Shown: positions 1 through 10,821 of the stretch, in pieces
How positions within the stretch are numbered: the stretch's first letter is position 1
How the letters are laid out: each line of letters starts with the position of its first letter
Assembly: GCA_020284085.1 (NCBI GenBank)
Contig: JACEVL010000150.1
Span: 272,501 to 336,500 of the forward strand
Length of the DNA stretch: 64,000 nucleotides
Source of the DNA: Aporrectodea caliginosa
Taxonomy: Eukaryota; Annelida; Clitellata; Crassiclitellata; Lumbricidae
Direction: 5' to 3'
Notes under the pieces: model-generated
Told to the model about the DNA's origin: nothing
What the model saw: only the letters and a program-made list of their open reading frames with translations
Database searches by the model: none
Translations under genes and position numbers: made by a program

Positions 1-1244
1 TTATGTAAATATATTTATGTAACTTACTTTAATTAGTCGATTAGGACAGCCTTTTGTTTTAAATCCGTTAGTTTAAAAAACTCTTTAGACGATCACATCA
101 TTCAGTCTTTCTTCATTCCATTGACATCAGATCCCTTTATTCCATTGACGAATTTCCATCAACCTCCTTTGGCGCAATAATCACAGAAGGCAACGTATTT
201 ATTAACCGATATTTTCGTCTAAGACAGATTGTAAATGAACTCGACGTACATCTCAATGAACCACCGATCCAATAAATATTGTGGACTCGGATCTCACAAT
301 ACGATGCATCGGCGGCCTTTAGAGACTCCAATTCATCTCCACCGCCGCCATCTGTTTTCTCGAGTGATTAGCCAAAAAGTGGGCGGGCAGATGGGACATT
401 TTGATGGATTAGTGGGCGGTTTATCCATTAGGTACACGCCCTCTTCCACTCATCTGAACCAATCGCTGGTCGAGGGGTGGAGATGCTGGCCGATGATTGA
501 CGGAGGATTTGGAGAGACCCGCATCAGTGGGCGTGGCTGATGGTTGCTGGTTAAAGTGGAGAAGACAGACAAATTGTGTGATGTGATGTAATGAATGTGA
601 ATTTTAATGTGTTTGTCAATGTAATTAGATTTGATGTGATGTCTTATCATTACATGAACGTGTAATTAAACTATCGCAGTTTTGTATAAACTTGACCATT
701 GCAACTAGTCTGTGAAGTTATGTGCAGTGACAGTGCAAAGAGTGTCAGGTTGGCCTTTGTATACTTCACTTGCGTCTCTAACAGGTAAGGTAACGTCAGG
801 TAAAGCAAGGTCAGTGCAGACAGTGTAAGTTATATAAGGTAAGATAAGTATATAAGGTATACGAAAAGGCAGGCCACTATATGTTATATAGCATACATAA
901 GATAATTGAGCCCTCGTCTGGTAAACGGAGTGGCAGGACAATTCAGGTCGACCGTCAACCTTCCGGTGAAATCCTGCAAACATTGGAGTGAATCATGTCA
1001 TGCAGGAGATATGGACTTGACGTCAGAGGGAAACTGAGGGCTGGGACATTCAATATCCGTGCATATTTGGGAACCTGGTCAAGCCCGCAGACTGTTAATG
1101 TTAATAGATTAACTGGAAGCTATATATGAATATATATTTACAACCGCAATTGCATAAATATAGGCCTATAGAGCAACACACAAATTGTTTTACGCTGTCA
1201 ATTCATGATTTGCTCTTATATATATGCGTATATATATGTGTGTG

Positions 1245-1276
<32 letters not shown>

Positions 1277-1836
1277 ACGAACATATAAATAATTTTGTAT
1301 ATTATATGAGCCAATGAAACGAATATTAAATTGATAGTTGCATATATGTTTCTTACTAATTCTTAGTAAATGTCCTACACGAATCATGTAAACCTGACAA
1401 GCCAAGAATGCAAGAAATTGAACAGTTTCCATGTTGAGATTGTGGATAAAAGATTTGATCGTTTGCTGAGTCAGAGGATGAAGAGTATACGGCATCGGAT
1501 GCGGACGTCGATTCATCCCATTCCTGGACTGCATCGAATACTGATTGCCTAAGACAATGGGGCTGCATGCTACATAGTGCAAGAGAGACAATAGAATGAC
1601 AAGACAAAGAGAGCAATTGCACATTATTCCTATCAACAGCACATGCAGGCGATAATGGCGATTTATTAATCATTGCACGCCTTATACCTTCAACAATTAA
1701 CCGTATATTTTTTTTACCTAACCTTTATCTAAAATACGGTGTATATATACATACGCTATCACAGAACTTATACAGTTAGACAAGATACGCTTTAATTGTC
1801 GATTTTGTCCAGTCTTCTGATGGTATAGGGAGACTT
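1..1836. other. unassigned AT-rich intergenic DNA
   Basis: No convincing coding region. Seen here: a degenerate run of GGTAA/GGTCA words around 780-860, a TA/TG microsatellite at about 1215-1278, and scattered TAGGCCTA words. Open frames in this stretch (for example 235-540) show no domain, no splice logic and no similarity I recognise. Confidence 0.6.
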
Positions 1837-2267
1837 GGCACCCTTGATCCATAGGCACCCTTGATCTCTCAGTCATTTTGCCTTAATTACTGATGTATTA
1901 AAAAAAGCAGTGAACCATTCTATTATGTTTATTGGTTTGACCTTCTTCTAATTGTTTAGTCCCAGGGTAGAGTGAATAAAAAAAATTATCACAAAAATTA
2001 AATTTTGAAGGTAAAAAGTAATTTTTTCAACGTCACTACGAACTCTGTGAACCAAGATTTTAAAGTAAGTACCAAATTTGTTTATTACATTTATGAAGTT
2101 AATTGATTTGTTTACTAGTTGCATCTGTTTTTAGACACTTAGTGCATGCATTAAAAATTATATTATTCAAAAAGTGGAAACTGAATGGTTTGGCACCCTT
2201 GATCCCAGCCTGTATGGGCACCCTTGATCCTGGTATGGGCACCCTTGATCCCAGGATCAAGGGTGCC
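1837..2267 (+). repeat. cluster of the 14-mer GGCACCCTTGATCC, ending in a hairpin
   Basis: The motif occurs at 1837-1850, 1854-1867 (last base differs), 2192-2205, 2217-2230 and 2238-2251. Its exact reverse complement lies at 2254-2267. The last two copies are separated by 2 bp and form a near-perfect hairpin. Copies within each cluster are 17-25 bp apart. The pattern resembles subterminal motif clusters of DNA transposons or repeated protein-binding sites. I cannot define element ends or target duplications. Confidence 0.6.
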
Positions 2268-2664
2268 TACAGTTTTTTCTATGTTCGTTTCACTTCCGGT
2301 TCCTTTTCCTTTCATTGTGTTGTCGTTGGCGCTAAACCGTAAATTCGTAAAACAATCCACGACAACGAGAATAATGTTTAAGCCAAGTAGTGGTCGAAAA
2401 GTAGAAAATGGCGTGTGGGAACATTAAATTATTTTTGTTTACGAAGCCACAGACGACAAAAGTCGATGTTGTGTTCATACCGTTGCTGGCAAGGACGTTG
2501 AAAACTACGAGTGTGACACGCTAATTGTCGGAACAGAGCAAGTGTTAATCTGGAACGTCGTGTTTTTCTTACAGTAGGCCCTAAACCGACAATACGTTAA
2601 ATCGCATTGATTTGCTGCGTAAATATTTCTGGACATTCTGGTAACTGTTCAGAATACTTGTGGT

Positions 2665-2883
2665 CAGTGTGTCATTAGTCAAGACTTGTGAAAAAAATAA
2701 CTGATGCTATAACTGAAAAATAAAGAGAAATAACTGAAACTGTAACTGAAAAATAAAAAATAAATAAATGAAACTGAAAAATCTGATTTCAGTTAACTGT
2801 AACTATAACTTTAACTGAAAAATCATAAATTAGATAACTATAACTGTAACTGTAACTGAAAAACCATAACTGAAATAACACTG
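2665..2883. mobile_element. probable relict hAT-like MITE with (AACTGA)-rich interior
   Basis: The right end reads ATAACACTG at 2875-2883, identical to the right end of the well-defined hAT-like MITE at 55900-56408. Both interiors are built of degenerate AACTGAAAAATAA/TAACTGTAACTG words. A CAGTGT at 2665 may be the left end. The 8-bp flanks do not match, so the left boundary is uncertain and the copy may be truncated. Confidence 0.45.
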
Positions 2884-3039
2884 CCCGCCTGCATGCATGG
2901 TGATGTTTCGTGGGAGAGCGTGACAAAGGCAAGTTTGAAGTCTTGATACGTCGCTTGATCCGCTATCACTATCTTGCTGGAGATTCCCCGTCTTTTGAAC
3001 AGCTATGCATAAAGGCTGATTCCAGCCTTTTTTCATCTA

Positions 3040-3978
3040 CACCGTGTCTCAAAATAAACTGTGCTAAATTGTTTCTGTCAGAACTTCGTCAAATTTCCAC
3101 CAATTTTAATAATCTTTGGTATATGGATGGCAAAATGGCTGAAATTGTATGCTATACCTAAATTTTCCACCTCACCTGACTCTTATCACCGCACTACCGT
3201 GTTAAACACAGATGTACCAATTTTGCATATAACGCTTAAATTTTATTACATGCAACAAACTATCTGACGTCTTAATTAGCACGCAGTAAAGTAAAATATG
3301 GTTTACTTAGCAGGGTTTTTAATTGTTATGACAGATCTGCTTAAAAGTGTTGGAATTGGTGCTCGAAATGTGCCCCGCTTACACGGACACAAGCGCTTAA
3401 ACAGCGACGCCACTGGCCGATAGCAGCATCAACGATCGACTGGTCAAAGCGTGCCGAATTCACCGGATCTTAACCCAGTCGACTATAGCATGTGGAGTGT
3501 GCTGCAGGAGAAGGTTTACCGCTCCAGAATAGCCAACATCGACGAACTCAAAACGCGTCTGATCGACGAGTGGGCGCGCTTTGACAAGTCGATCGTTGAT
3601 GCTGCTATCGGCCAGTGGCGTCGCTGTTTAAGCGCTTGTGTCCGTGTAAGCGGGGCACATTTCGAGCACCAATTCCAACACTTCTGTCATAACAATTAAA
3701 AACTCTGCTAAGTAAACCATATTTTACTTTACTGCGTGCTAATTAAGACGTCAGATAGTTTGTTGCATGTAATAAAATTTAAGCGTTATATGCAAAATTG
3801 GTACATCTGTGTTTAACACGGTAGTGCGGTGATATGAGTTAGGTGAGGTGGAAAATTTATGTATAGCATGAAATTTTAGCCATTTTGCCATGTACCTACC
3901 AAAAATGATTAAAATTTGTGGAAATTTGACGAAGTTCTGAAAGAAACAATTTAGCACAGTTTATTTTGAGACACGGTG
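3040..3978. mobile_element. snapback (inverted-duplicated) Tc1/mariner derivative
   Basis: The 939-bp element is flanked by TA at 3038-3039 and 3979-3980 and starts CACCGTGTCTCAAAATAAAC, with the complementary end at the right. The inverted repeat is far longer than a TIR. The left arm 3040-3451 pairs with the right arm 3577-3978, and both arms carry the last coding part and 3' end of a DD37D-type transposase gene. Only 3452-3576 is single copy. Both ends of the element therefore derive from the same (3') end of a parent transposon, with the 5' half deleted. It is non-autonomous, and arm divergence is a few percent by eye. Confidence 0.85.
3452..3699 (+). pseudogene. C-terminal remnant of a DD37D Tc1/mariner transposase
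   Basis: About 80 residues remain, beginning at the third catalytic-Asp block (PNSPDLNPVDYSMW) and running to the C-terminus. The helix-turn-helix region and the first two catalytic Asp residues are missing, so it cannot be active. The same C-terminal coding sequence is present inverted at about 3350-3451, which is part of the left arm of the snapback element. The block matches the transposases at 13236-14309 and about 47049-48115 in order and motif but is clearly a different subfamily, with different TIRs. Confidence 0.85.
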
Positions 3979-3980
3979 TA

Positions 3981-6000
3981 TATATCCTGGTGGATAATGT
4001 TACATGAATTGCTTCCCCCCAATTAAATATTCTAAGTATTCCCTCCGTCCCAGGGCTCAGGACCGTATCATTCCTCCCGCAGATAATTTTATGCGTAAAA
4101 TTGTCATCACTATAGGATGATATATAGGCTAAGGTCTGATCAAGATTGGTTGACTTTCTTAGATATATGCGGGCTATGATGATTGTGCACCAAGGTGCGA
4201 TTTGCAGTTGGTTTATTTAAGGATACTGTCACTAACTTACTTGATGCGAGAAACGTTTATTGTCCGGATACTTTATACTTTTTAACTGTGTTTATGAGAT
4301 GTCTGTACACCAAACTTGACCAAAGTGCGATTAGCAATTGGTTAATAAAGAATATACTTACTTACTTACTTACTAATTTTAAATTACCATGACTGTCACT
4401 AACGCAGTCGACAGATGTCAGTCGTTCTCGGTTTTAAGAGCGGTATAGTCGCTAGATGTCATGTTCAGGCGTCGACTTCTAAGTACAATCGCTAGGTGGC
4501 TGACCATGGCCAGCAGTTGAACAGGGATTCCATCCATGTCTTAAGTCGCTCTCCTTTAAAGTCCATCGTCAGAAGGTTCGAGAAGAAATTGTAAGAGTCA
4601 TAGATCTAAGCAACAATCCTTTTAATCAAAACAAAGAAATCGTTCGCTATCTGTTGAGGAAGGACTGCGATGTGCTTGTTCAAGATTTCGTCCAAGAATT
4701 CAACATTGAATTTGACACATAACGAAATAAGTTTAAATACGACAGTCAAACTGAGCATCGCGTTTGTTTTAGAGGTCAACGTTTGATACTTAAGTAAAAT
4801 TCAAATTCATTTGGTCACATATGAGAAACAGAGTATTAAAGGCAAAAAGACGAGAAAGGTGTATAGGCCTACCTAACATATTCCTAGAGCCTGCATGCAT
4901 TATACATGTATAATTGTATATAAAGTGGCATTAATGTATATTGCATTCATTGTATGTATGTAAATATGTATCTGTGCATGCTTGTGTGTACAGTATATGC
5001 ATGCACATGTGAATGCATTTATGTATTTATGTTTGTAGGCAGATATGCAGAGGCGGCGACTGAAATTCCCTATGCAGACAAGTCACGGGCCTTTAAACAA
5101 TCTTTAGGCTACGCTTTGAGAAAATTTAGAAAAAACTAATTGAAATAATAAAAGTATTATACTATTATTATTTACAACTATGATCTTATTCATTTGTCAA
5201 TTTTAACAATTTAATTTTGAAATTTATGCTGATCAAAACGAAACTTTTCTGGATTTAGCTGCAGAAAAATCGCTTATAATAGGGCCTATCCTAGTAGTTC
5301 AATGATTTTCCAGATCATTATTCTATTGCAAGACTTGCAAGAGTAAGACCAGTCAGTTCGTCTTGCTTCATTAGAGATCGTTAAAAACTTTTAATTTGTA
5401 TGAGCTTATAGACCTAATATTTGTCATAAGTTCATCCCGGACGCCTAAAAGTAGTCGAGCCTCTGGACATTTACTCTCTGCCCCTCTGGGCGGACCTGCA
5501 GGTATGTAGGTACTACTAGGTAGATAGGTAGAGACTCATATATCTATATAGGCTACCAATTGTACTAATCGACATCTTATATAATGCAACCGTTGTTGGA
5601 GATATGAAAAATTAATACAGAAGTTCCCGATAGAAAAGAAATTGAGAAATACTGACACTATTGCAAGAAAGTATCACCAGTCGTTGACTAATACTAACCC
5701 GTCGTTGACTAGTTCACTCAAGGGCGCTAAATTCATCTAAGTTATAGTTTGGACAACGTATGATAGGCTGCATCACCATTCAATCTGCAGAGTCCTTTAA
5801 AATCCGCGCATTAAAGTTGAACGTGTTGGCTGATATGTGCACATGTGGATTTCCATTCATTTTTAACCTCAGTTGCAGAAAATCTTGGCATCACTTCCGG
5901 AAATGGTTCATAGGTGTTGGACAAGAGAAAGCTATAAGCTCAGATGTTGATTTAACAATCTGAAGCCACCCAGGTCAGGTTTCTTGGCGCCTCTAATACT
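3981..6000. other. unassigned intergenic DNA
   Basis: AT-rich, with a weak ATGT/TGCA-rich stretch at 4930-5040. A retroelement tail at about 4170-4375 is listed separately. I see no exon-like GC-rich block, conserved domain or RNA gene. Confidence 0.6.
4170..4375 (+). repeat. retroelement 3' tail with (ACTT)n end, partly duplicated
   Basis: Two diverged copies of a block containing TGCGATT-GCA-TTGGTT lie in tandem (about 4190 and 4325). The second runs into AATAAAGAATA and then four ACTT units ending near 4374. The same ending, AATAAAGAA followed by (ACTT)n, occurs at 60075-60142 and in reverse at 34811-34885. This suggests the 3' terminus of a LINE or SINE family with a tetranucleotide tail. 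Confidence 0.5.
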
Positions 6001-6040
6001 AATTGCCTCTGATTGGTGTGCACTCTGAGAGGCGCTTTAT
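6001..6040 (+). repeat. retroelement 3'-end hairpin (GCGCCTCT...AGAGGCGC family)
   Basis: The segment reads GCCTCTGATTGGTGTGCACT, then CTGAGAGGCGCTTTAT. It is almost identical to 37467-37505, where it is followed by an (ATACA)n tail. Such stem-loops followed by a short tandem tail are typical of the 3' ends of CR1/L2/RTE-type LINEs and SINEs that borrow them. Confidence 0.5.
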
Positions 6041-6054
6041 CAGAAGCTAAACCT

Positions 6055-6490
6055 GTAGCTTAGGTTGGTAAATTATTTTATGTCGTCAAATTAAAATGGA
6101 AGCTGGATTGATAAAAAATGCTTCCCTGAATGGAAGTGGGACTGATGATAGAAGTTGGATTAATGGAAATAATCTTTACCGTAAACAGAAGCTGGATTGA
6201 TGAAAACAAGCTTTTGATGCAATAGAAGCTGGATTGATGAAAATAATTATTGTTTCCGTGAGTAGAATAGTTCTTTGCAAAAATAAAAGTTCCATTCATG
6301 ATTCATGGATTTTTTGTTAAATAGAAGTTGGGTCATTGTTTCATTAAATGGAAGCTGGATTGATGAAAAATATGTTTCGATGAGATGGAAGCTGGTTTGA
6401 TGATAGTTATCATGGACATAGGTATACACTTCTTACTTATCAACGTGAAGTACGGCATTGCCATTTAAATAATTTACCAACCTAAACTAC
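6055..6490. mobile_element. MITE-like element with 24-bp TIRs and a GGAAGCTGGATTGATGAAA array
   Basis: The left end 6055-6078 and right end 6467-6490 are inverted repeats matching at 23 of 24 positions; the inner 18 are perfect (TAGGTTGGTAAATTATTT). The interior is a degenerate tandem array in which GGAAGCTGGATTGATGAAAA recurs about eight times at irregular 40-60 bp spacing. There is no coding capacity. I could not find a clear target-site duplication. The same internal motif, in the other orientation, fills the element at 20184-20536. Confidence 0.7.
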
Positions 6491-6860
6491 GGGATAGCTG
6501 GCTCAGAATACACCCGTCAGAAGATTTCTTAACAAGACGTCAGTAAGAACAACACAATACTAATTGTTTAAACATCATATAATTATACCATAAATATATG
6601 TTTATACTCGTCTCGCTCGCAACCATACATATATATTAGACATAATGTTCAATTTTTAAATCCTAATTTCCTAATATCAAGTGTTGACGCCATTTGGAAC
6701 CTGCCGCCCCAGTCCATGACCTTGTTTGTTCCTATCTGTTGCTGAGACATCTTTAAACAAATTGGCTACAACACCAACGATTTAGATGCTCGGCGTCTCA
6801 TGTTGTCTTGTCTTCGAAATAATTAATTTTCATCAGACAGTAATAAATAAATAGACATAC
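6491..6860. other. unassigned spacer
   Basis: AT-rich DNA between two MITE-like elements. No gene or repeat recognised. Confidence 0.5.
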
Positions 6861-7621
6861 ATGCATAGGCGCAACATCCCTATGGGACTCGTGGCCGTGG
6901 GACGCATCCCCCAACTTTCGAAGAGGTTGGGACTGTCCCCAACTTTTGAAAATTTTGAGGTAGGCCTAAACAAGAGCCCAAAATGCACTTCAGTTGGTAT
7001 CAAATACTCAAAATTGCGTCGGCTCCCCCGTACCCCTATACGTCCCCTAGTCATTAGGACCTTCTAATTCTTGCCTACGCGTCTTCACCAATCGCGGCTG
7101 TGCGCCTTCCGCCTTCCGCACTCGCAGTCCCTCCCACTCGGACGTTCTTGTAGGTCCCTCCCCCAACATATCGCTGGCCCTGCTGCCGATAAAATAATGG
7201 GTCAGGGTAAAGCCGCTAAACTGAAGTCTATCAGAATTCAGTGCAGAATGTTGATGTATAATTTCACTCTAAAACTTTACTTATCACGCTTTTTAAAATT
7301 CGACTAAGGCTCGCGGAAGCACCCTAGGAGGACATTTCAATTTTTAATGCTGCGAGTGGTGTTCTTGTAAATCCTAAAATCTCTGTTTATTTATATAATA
7401 AAGTCATATATTTACAGATTTAGATGGTTTAGGAACTTTTATATCGAAATCATCGCTGAAAAAATTTAGGAAAATTATAGCCCAAAATGTACGACGCTTC
7501 CTATCCCCCTAGTCGCTGCGGGCTTCTTGCTTTCGGCAATCGCAGTTTCACGCCTTCCCCACTCAGACATTCTAGTAGGTCCCACCCCCCCAACTTCTGG
7601 ACCGTGGTTGCGCCCATGCAT
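6861..7621. mobile_element. non-autonomous element with short TIRs (ATGCATRGGCGCAAC)
   Basis: The left terminus 6861-6875 and right terminus 7607-7621 are inverted repeats (14 of 15), and TGCA may be duplicated at both ends. The interior is rich in CCCCCAAC words. It contains two diverged direct copies of a roughly 100-bp block (about 7075-7170 and 7500-7600), which share CGCAGT, CCACTC and GTAGGTCCC. No transposase is present. Superfamily unknown. Confidence 0.5.
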
Positions 7622-7686
7622 ACAAGAGAACGTGAAATAGATGAACACCATACACTACAGTATATGCGAAAACTGTCAATGTTACA

Positions 7687-8010
<324 letters not shown>

Positions 8011-8048
8011 GCTGCTGCTGCAGCTACTACTACTACTGCTGCTGCTGC

Positions 8049-8755
8049 TAGTAACACTACTTTTGAGAAATCATTGGTTAAACTTAACCATAATTATGAT
8101 CCATCCTAATTGATGTAGATAGGGGTCGTGAGTGTACTGTTCATGGATATAAAGAACTGGAGTTTAGGACTTCAAATTAGGACACCAAGAGACACGACAC
8201 ATACGTTTTCTCCTGACATTTTAATAAGTTTCAAAGTAAAAGTGCTTAGCAACACGCTACATAAGGACTAGCATTTGATAGCTAACACAACAAGGAATTG
8301 GAATAGAGCTATGCAAAGAACTAATCTCTACTCATTTTATGCCTACTTGTGATCTTGCATAGTTGCTATTCTACCCCGTGACGGGTTTCCTAGACACGAG
8401 CACAGTTATTATTTGCATAGTCTCTGATGACGTGCGCTACAAACTTCACATTCTATTCTCACAAGATTTCATCAATATTAAAGATTAGGTTTGAGTCATG
8501 CTCTGATGTTTCTATGCACTAAACATGTCCGATTCAACTGTAGCTATAGCTGTGCATCGTTAGGCTTCTAGTACCGGGGTATTTTGTTTCCTCTTTTAGC
8601 TGAAATTGTAATATGCAACCACACGCCTTTTCACATGTGAATAGCGTAACTACTTACAACGATTTGTTTCTAATAAATTTGTGTATACATAGGCTATATG
8701 CACTCTACAGTCATATATGGTACATATCTTGATTCAACTCTGAAATCGAGTTTGA
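8049..8755 (-). other. duplicated 3' flank of the fibrinogen-like gene
   Basis: This stretch aligns by eye, with gaps, to 9400-9990. Shared landmarks in order are GATAGCT, ATGCAAAGAAC, GATTAAGTTTG/GATTAGGTTTG, CCTTTTCA-TGTGAAT, AATAAAT and TCTTGATCAT. It is the 3' untranslated or flanking part of a tandem duplication that also copied the end of the fibrinogen domain. Confidence 0.6.
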
Positions 8756-9037
8756 TCAATATTTCTTGATCATTATTCGACTTCCTGAAACGAAACGACT
8801 AGGAGAAAGTCCTAAGAGTTCAAGAGTTCCCCAGGAGTTTCCACTTGTCGTGAATGAATTCAGAGAACACGTTCCGCAGTTGTTCCACCACCAACCACCT
8901 GAATTATTGGCGCAGTTTACGGTGGGACTCTTGTCGTTTTCGTTATCAAATGTGGTGATTTTCATTCCGTTTGTCTTCCAGTAGTTATTGCTGAGGTCCA
9001 AGTAAACCACCAGGCCACATTCAGATACTCCGGATAC
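8756..9037 (-). pseudogene. truncated fibrinogen-related domain (second copy)
   Basis: Only the C-terminal third of a fibrinogen-related domain is present. It contains KTNGMKITTFDNENDK (the calcium-site region), NCANNSGGWWWNNCGTCSLN with the two cysteines of the last disulfide, and SWGTLELLGLSPSRF before the stop. It matches the C-terminus encoded at 9991-10607. Upstream, the similarity decays from about 9030 into a short tandem repeat, and the N-terminal two thirds of the domain are missing. It could be an alternative last exon of the same gene, since an AG acceptor precedes it, but the disrupted upstream part makes a dead partial duplicate more likely. Confidence 0.7.
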
Positions 9038-9046
9038 CTGACATGC

Positions 9047-9330
9047 CATCAACCACCGTCGCAGGAATGTCAATGTTATCCGAAAACATGTTCACATTAA
9101 GAGTTATGACTATTGGTCACCATGGTATATTCAGGCACCACTTAAACTGTCACCAACGTCATACACGCAACATTCAACACATTATACGGACGTCAATAAG
9201 ACATTTAACCACGAATGTCAATCGCAAAGAACCGGCAAAGAAATGTCAATGTTATCTGAAAACGTGTTTACCCTAAGAATTATGACTGTTTATGACTATA
9301 CACCACTTAAGCTGTCACCAACGAAATCAC
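9047..9330. repeat. diverged tandem duplication, unit about 180 bp
   Basis: GTCAATGTTATCCGAAAACA near 9070 and GTCAATGTTATCTGAAAACG near 9245 start two copies. They share AGAGTTATGACT/AGAATTATGACT and CACCACTTAAACTGTCACCA/CACCACTTAAGCTGTCACCA. The repeat lies just where the truncated fibrinogen copy loses similarity, so it may mark the duplication breakpoint. Confidence 0.6.
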
Positions 9331-9990
9331 AAAAAAGCTAGATAGGAGACAAATTTTCACATGATTTTGTGAACGGCACAATACTTAGCACATGCGACTT
9401 CAATCAAATCAGGGCCCGGGAGACAGATGAAATTAATTTTTTTGTTCTAAGGTATCACAATAAAATTAAAAATAACAATACCTTGGCAGCAAACTACAGT
9501 TTGATAGCTGACGCATAAAAAGAAATAAATATGCAAAGAACCAATTTTTATCTATTTACGCCTACCTCTAATTCTGGGCGCGTGTCTTGCAAAGTAATTC
9601 TCAGGACTTCATGAGGGCTTTCTCAGGCAGGATCGGAATTCTTATTTAAATAAATTAAAAGAATCTCTGAAAACATGCCTTAGGCCTACAGATGTCTTCA
9701 CCTATTATTCTTGCACTTAATATATTCTAAAGATTAAGTTTGTGTCTGGCATCGCTCTTTGTATGAACTGAGATTGTGATATGACTTGCTTTAGACTCCA
9801 CATTCCCAGGTATACGGTGGTTTTCCTCATATGATGAAATCTCGACATGTAAGCTCAAGCCTTTTCATGTGAATGACTTAACAACCTATAGGATTCCTTC
9901 TTCTATAATAAATCGGCGTCTTCATCTGGCTGAATATTATCTATGCAGGTAGGACACATATTTGTATTTAAATCTTCAAGTGAAGTCTGG
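9331..9990 (-). other. 3' UTR/flank of the fibrinogen-related gene
   Basis: Non-coding AT-rich DNA following the stop codon on the minus strand. Its similarity to 8049-8755 shows it was included in the local duplication. I did not find an unambiguous polyadenylation signal. Confidence 0.5.
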
Positions 9991-10607
9991 TCAGTTTTTC
10001 TTGATCATCATTCGCCCGCTCGAAACGTAACGGGTAGGGGCAAGCCCGAGAATCTGAAGAGTTCCCCAGGAGTTTTCCGTTGCCGCGTATGCATTCAGAA
10101 AAGCCGTTCCGCAGTAGTTCCACCACCAACCTCCACTACCAGTACTAGCACAGCTGAAATTGGGAACGTTGTCATTGTCGCTGTCAAATGTGGTAAATTT
10201 CATTCCGTTTGTCTTATAGGTGCTCTTTGTTACGATATTGAATGCATCTCCCGCATCTCCTGTGTATCCAGCCACGTTTATGACATACTTACTTACTTCG
10301 TTACTCAAGCGGAAAGACTCATACTCAGCCGAATACCATTTCCCTGTATCTTTTGACTGGACTTCGACTCTTAGCTTCCAGTTTCCACTAGACAACAGTT
10401 GGTAGAGTTTCTCGTTCCCGAACCAGAAGTATTTTCCAGCTGGATCTCCAAAACCATTTCTGTAGTCGATCCACGATCTGTTGAAAATTGAACCGGTGTC
10501 TGGGACATTTTTCTGAATGATCAGCCATCCGTGAATGAATATCGACGGAACGGGTTGAGTGATGTTCGGAACAGTCAAGTTGTGACTGGTATAGACAGCC
10601 TTGAAGT
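9991..10607 (-). CDS. fibrinogen-related (FReD) C-terminal exon
   Basis: This is the terminal exon of a fibrinogen-related protein, a family of secreted lectin-like recognition proteins. On the minus strand it encodes about 204 residues. In order they are GWLIIQKN (start of the globular domain), SWIDYRNGFGDPAGKYFWFGNE, KLRVEVQSKDTGKW, KTNGMKFTTFDSDNDN (Ca-binding loop), SGGWWWNYCGTAFLNAY and a stop after MMIKKN. The acceptor CTATCTTAG precedes base 10607 and leaves a phase-1 boundary, which fits the FN2-like exon at 15188-15343. Odd point: the usual first disulfide cysteine (VxCDM block) is replaced by PSIFIHGW, while the last pair is kept. The acceptor has a weak pyrimidine tract. The domain assignment is secure; ligand and exon joins are inference. 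Confidence 0.88.
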
Positions 10608-10821
10608 CTAAGATAGACACATTATGTTCAATTATTAGTTTAATTAAACGATTAAATAACCAATTAAACAAAACTCCTTCCGCCTCCAAGTCATCGCTCC
10701 CTATTCTCTCCCCTCCACTGAAGCACAAGTGTCACTCCTCCTAAATTTTCTTCCCAAGTAATGCGAACTAGATCCTAATCCTATGCCACCTCTCTCCTAA
10801 AAGACTGCGCCTCTGTCCGCG
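10608..10821. other. intronic spacer
   Basis: AT-rich DNA (TTTAATTAAACG words) between the fibrinogen exon and the LINE remnant. No feature seen. Confidence 0.5.

Noticed and set aside
235..540. 101-codon frame at the left end
   Set aside because: No domain, no splice context, low confidence composition; most likely chance.
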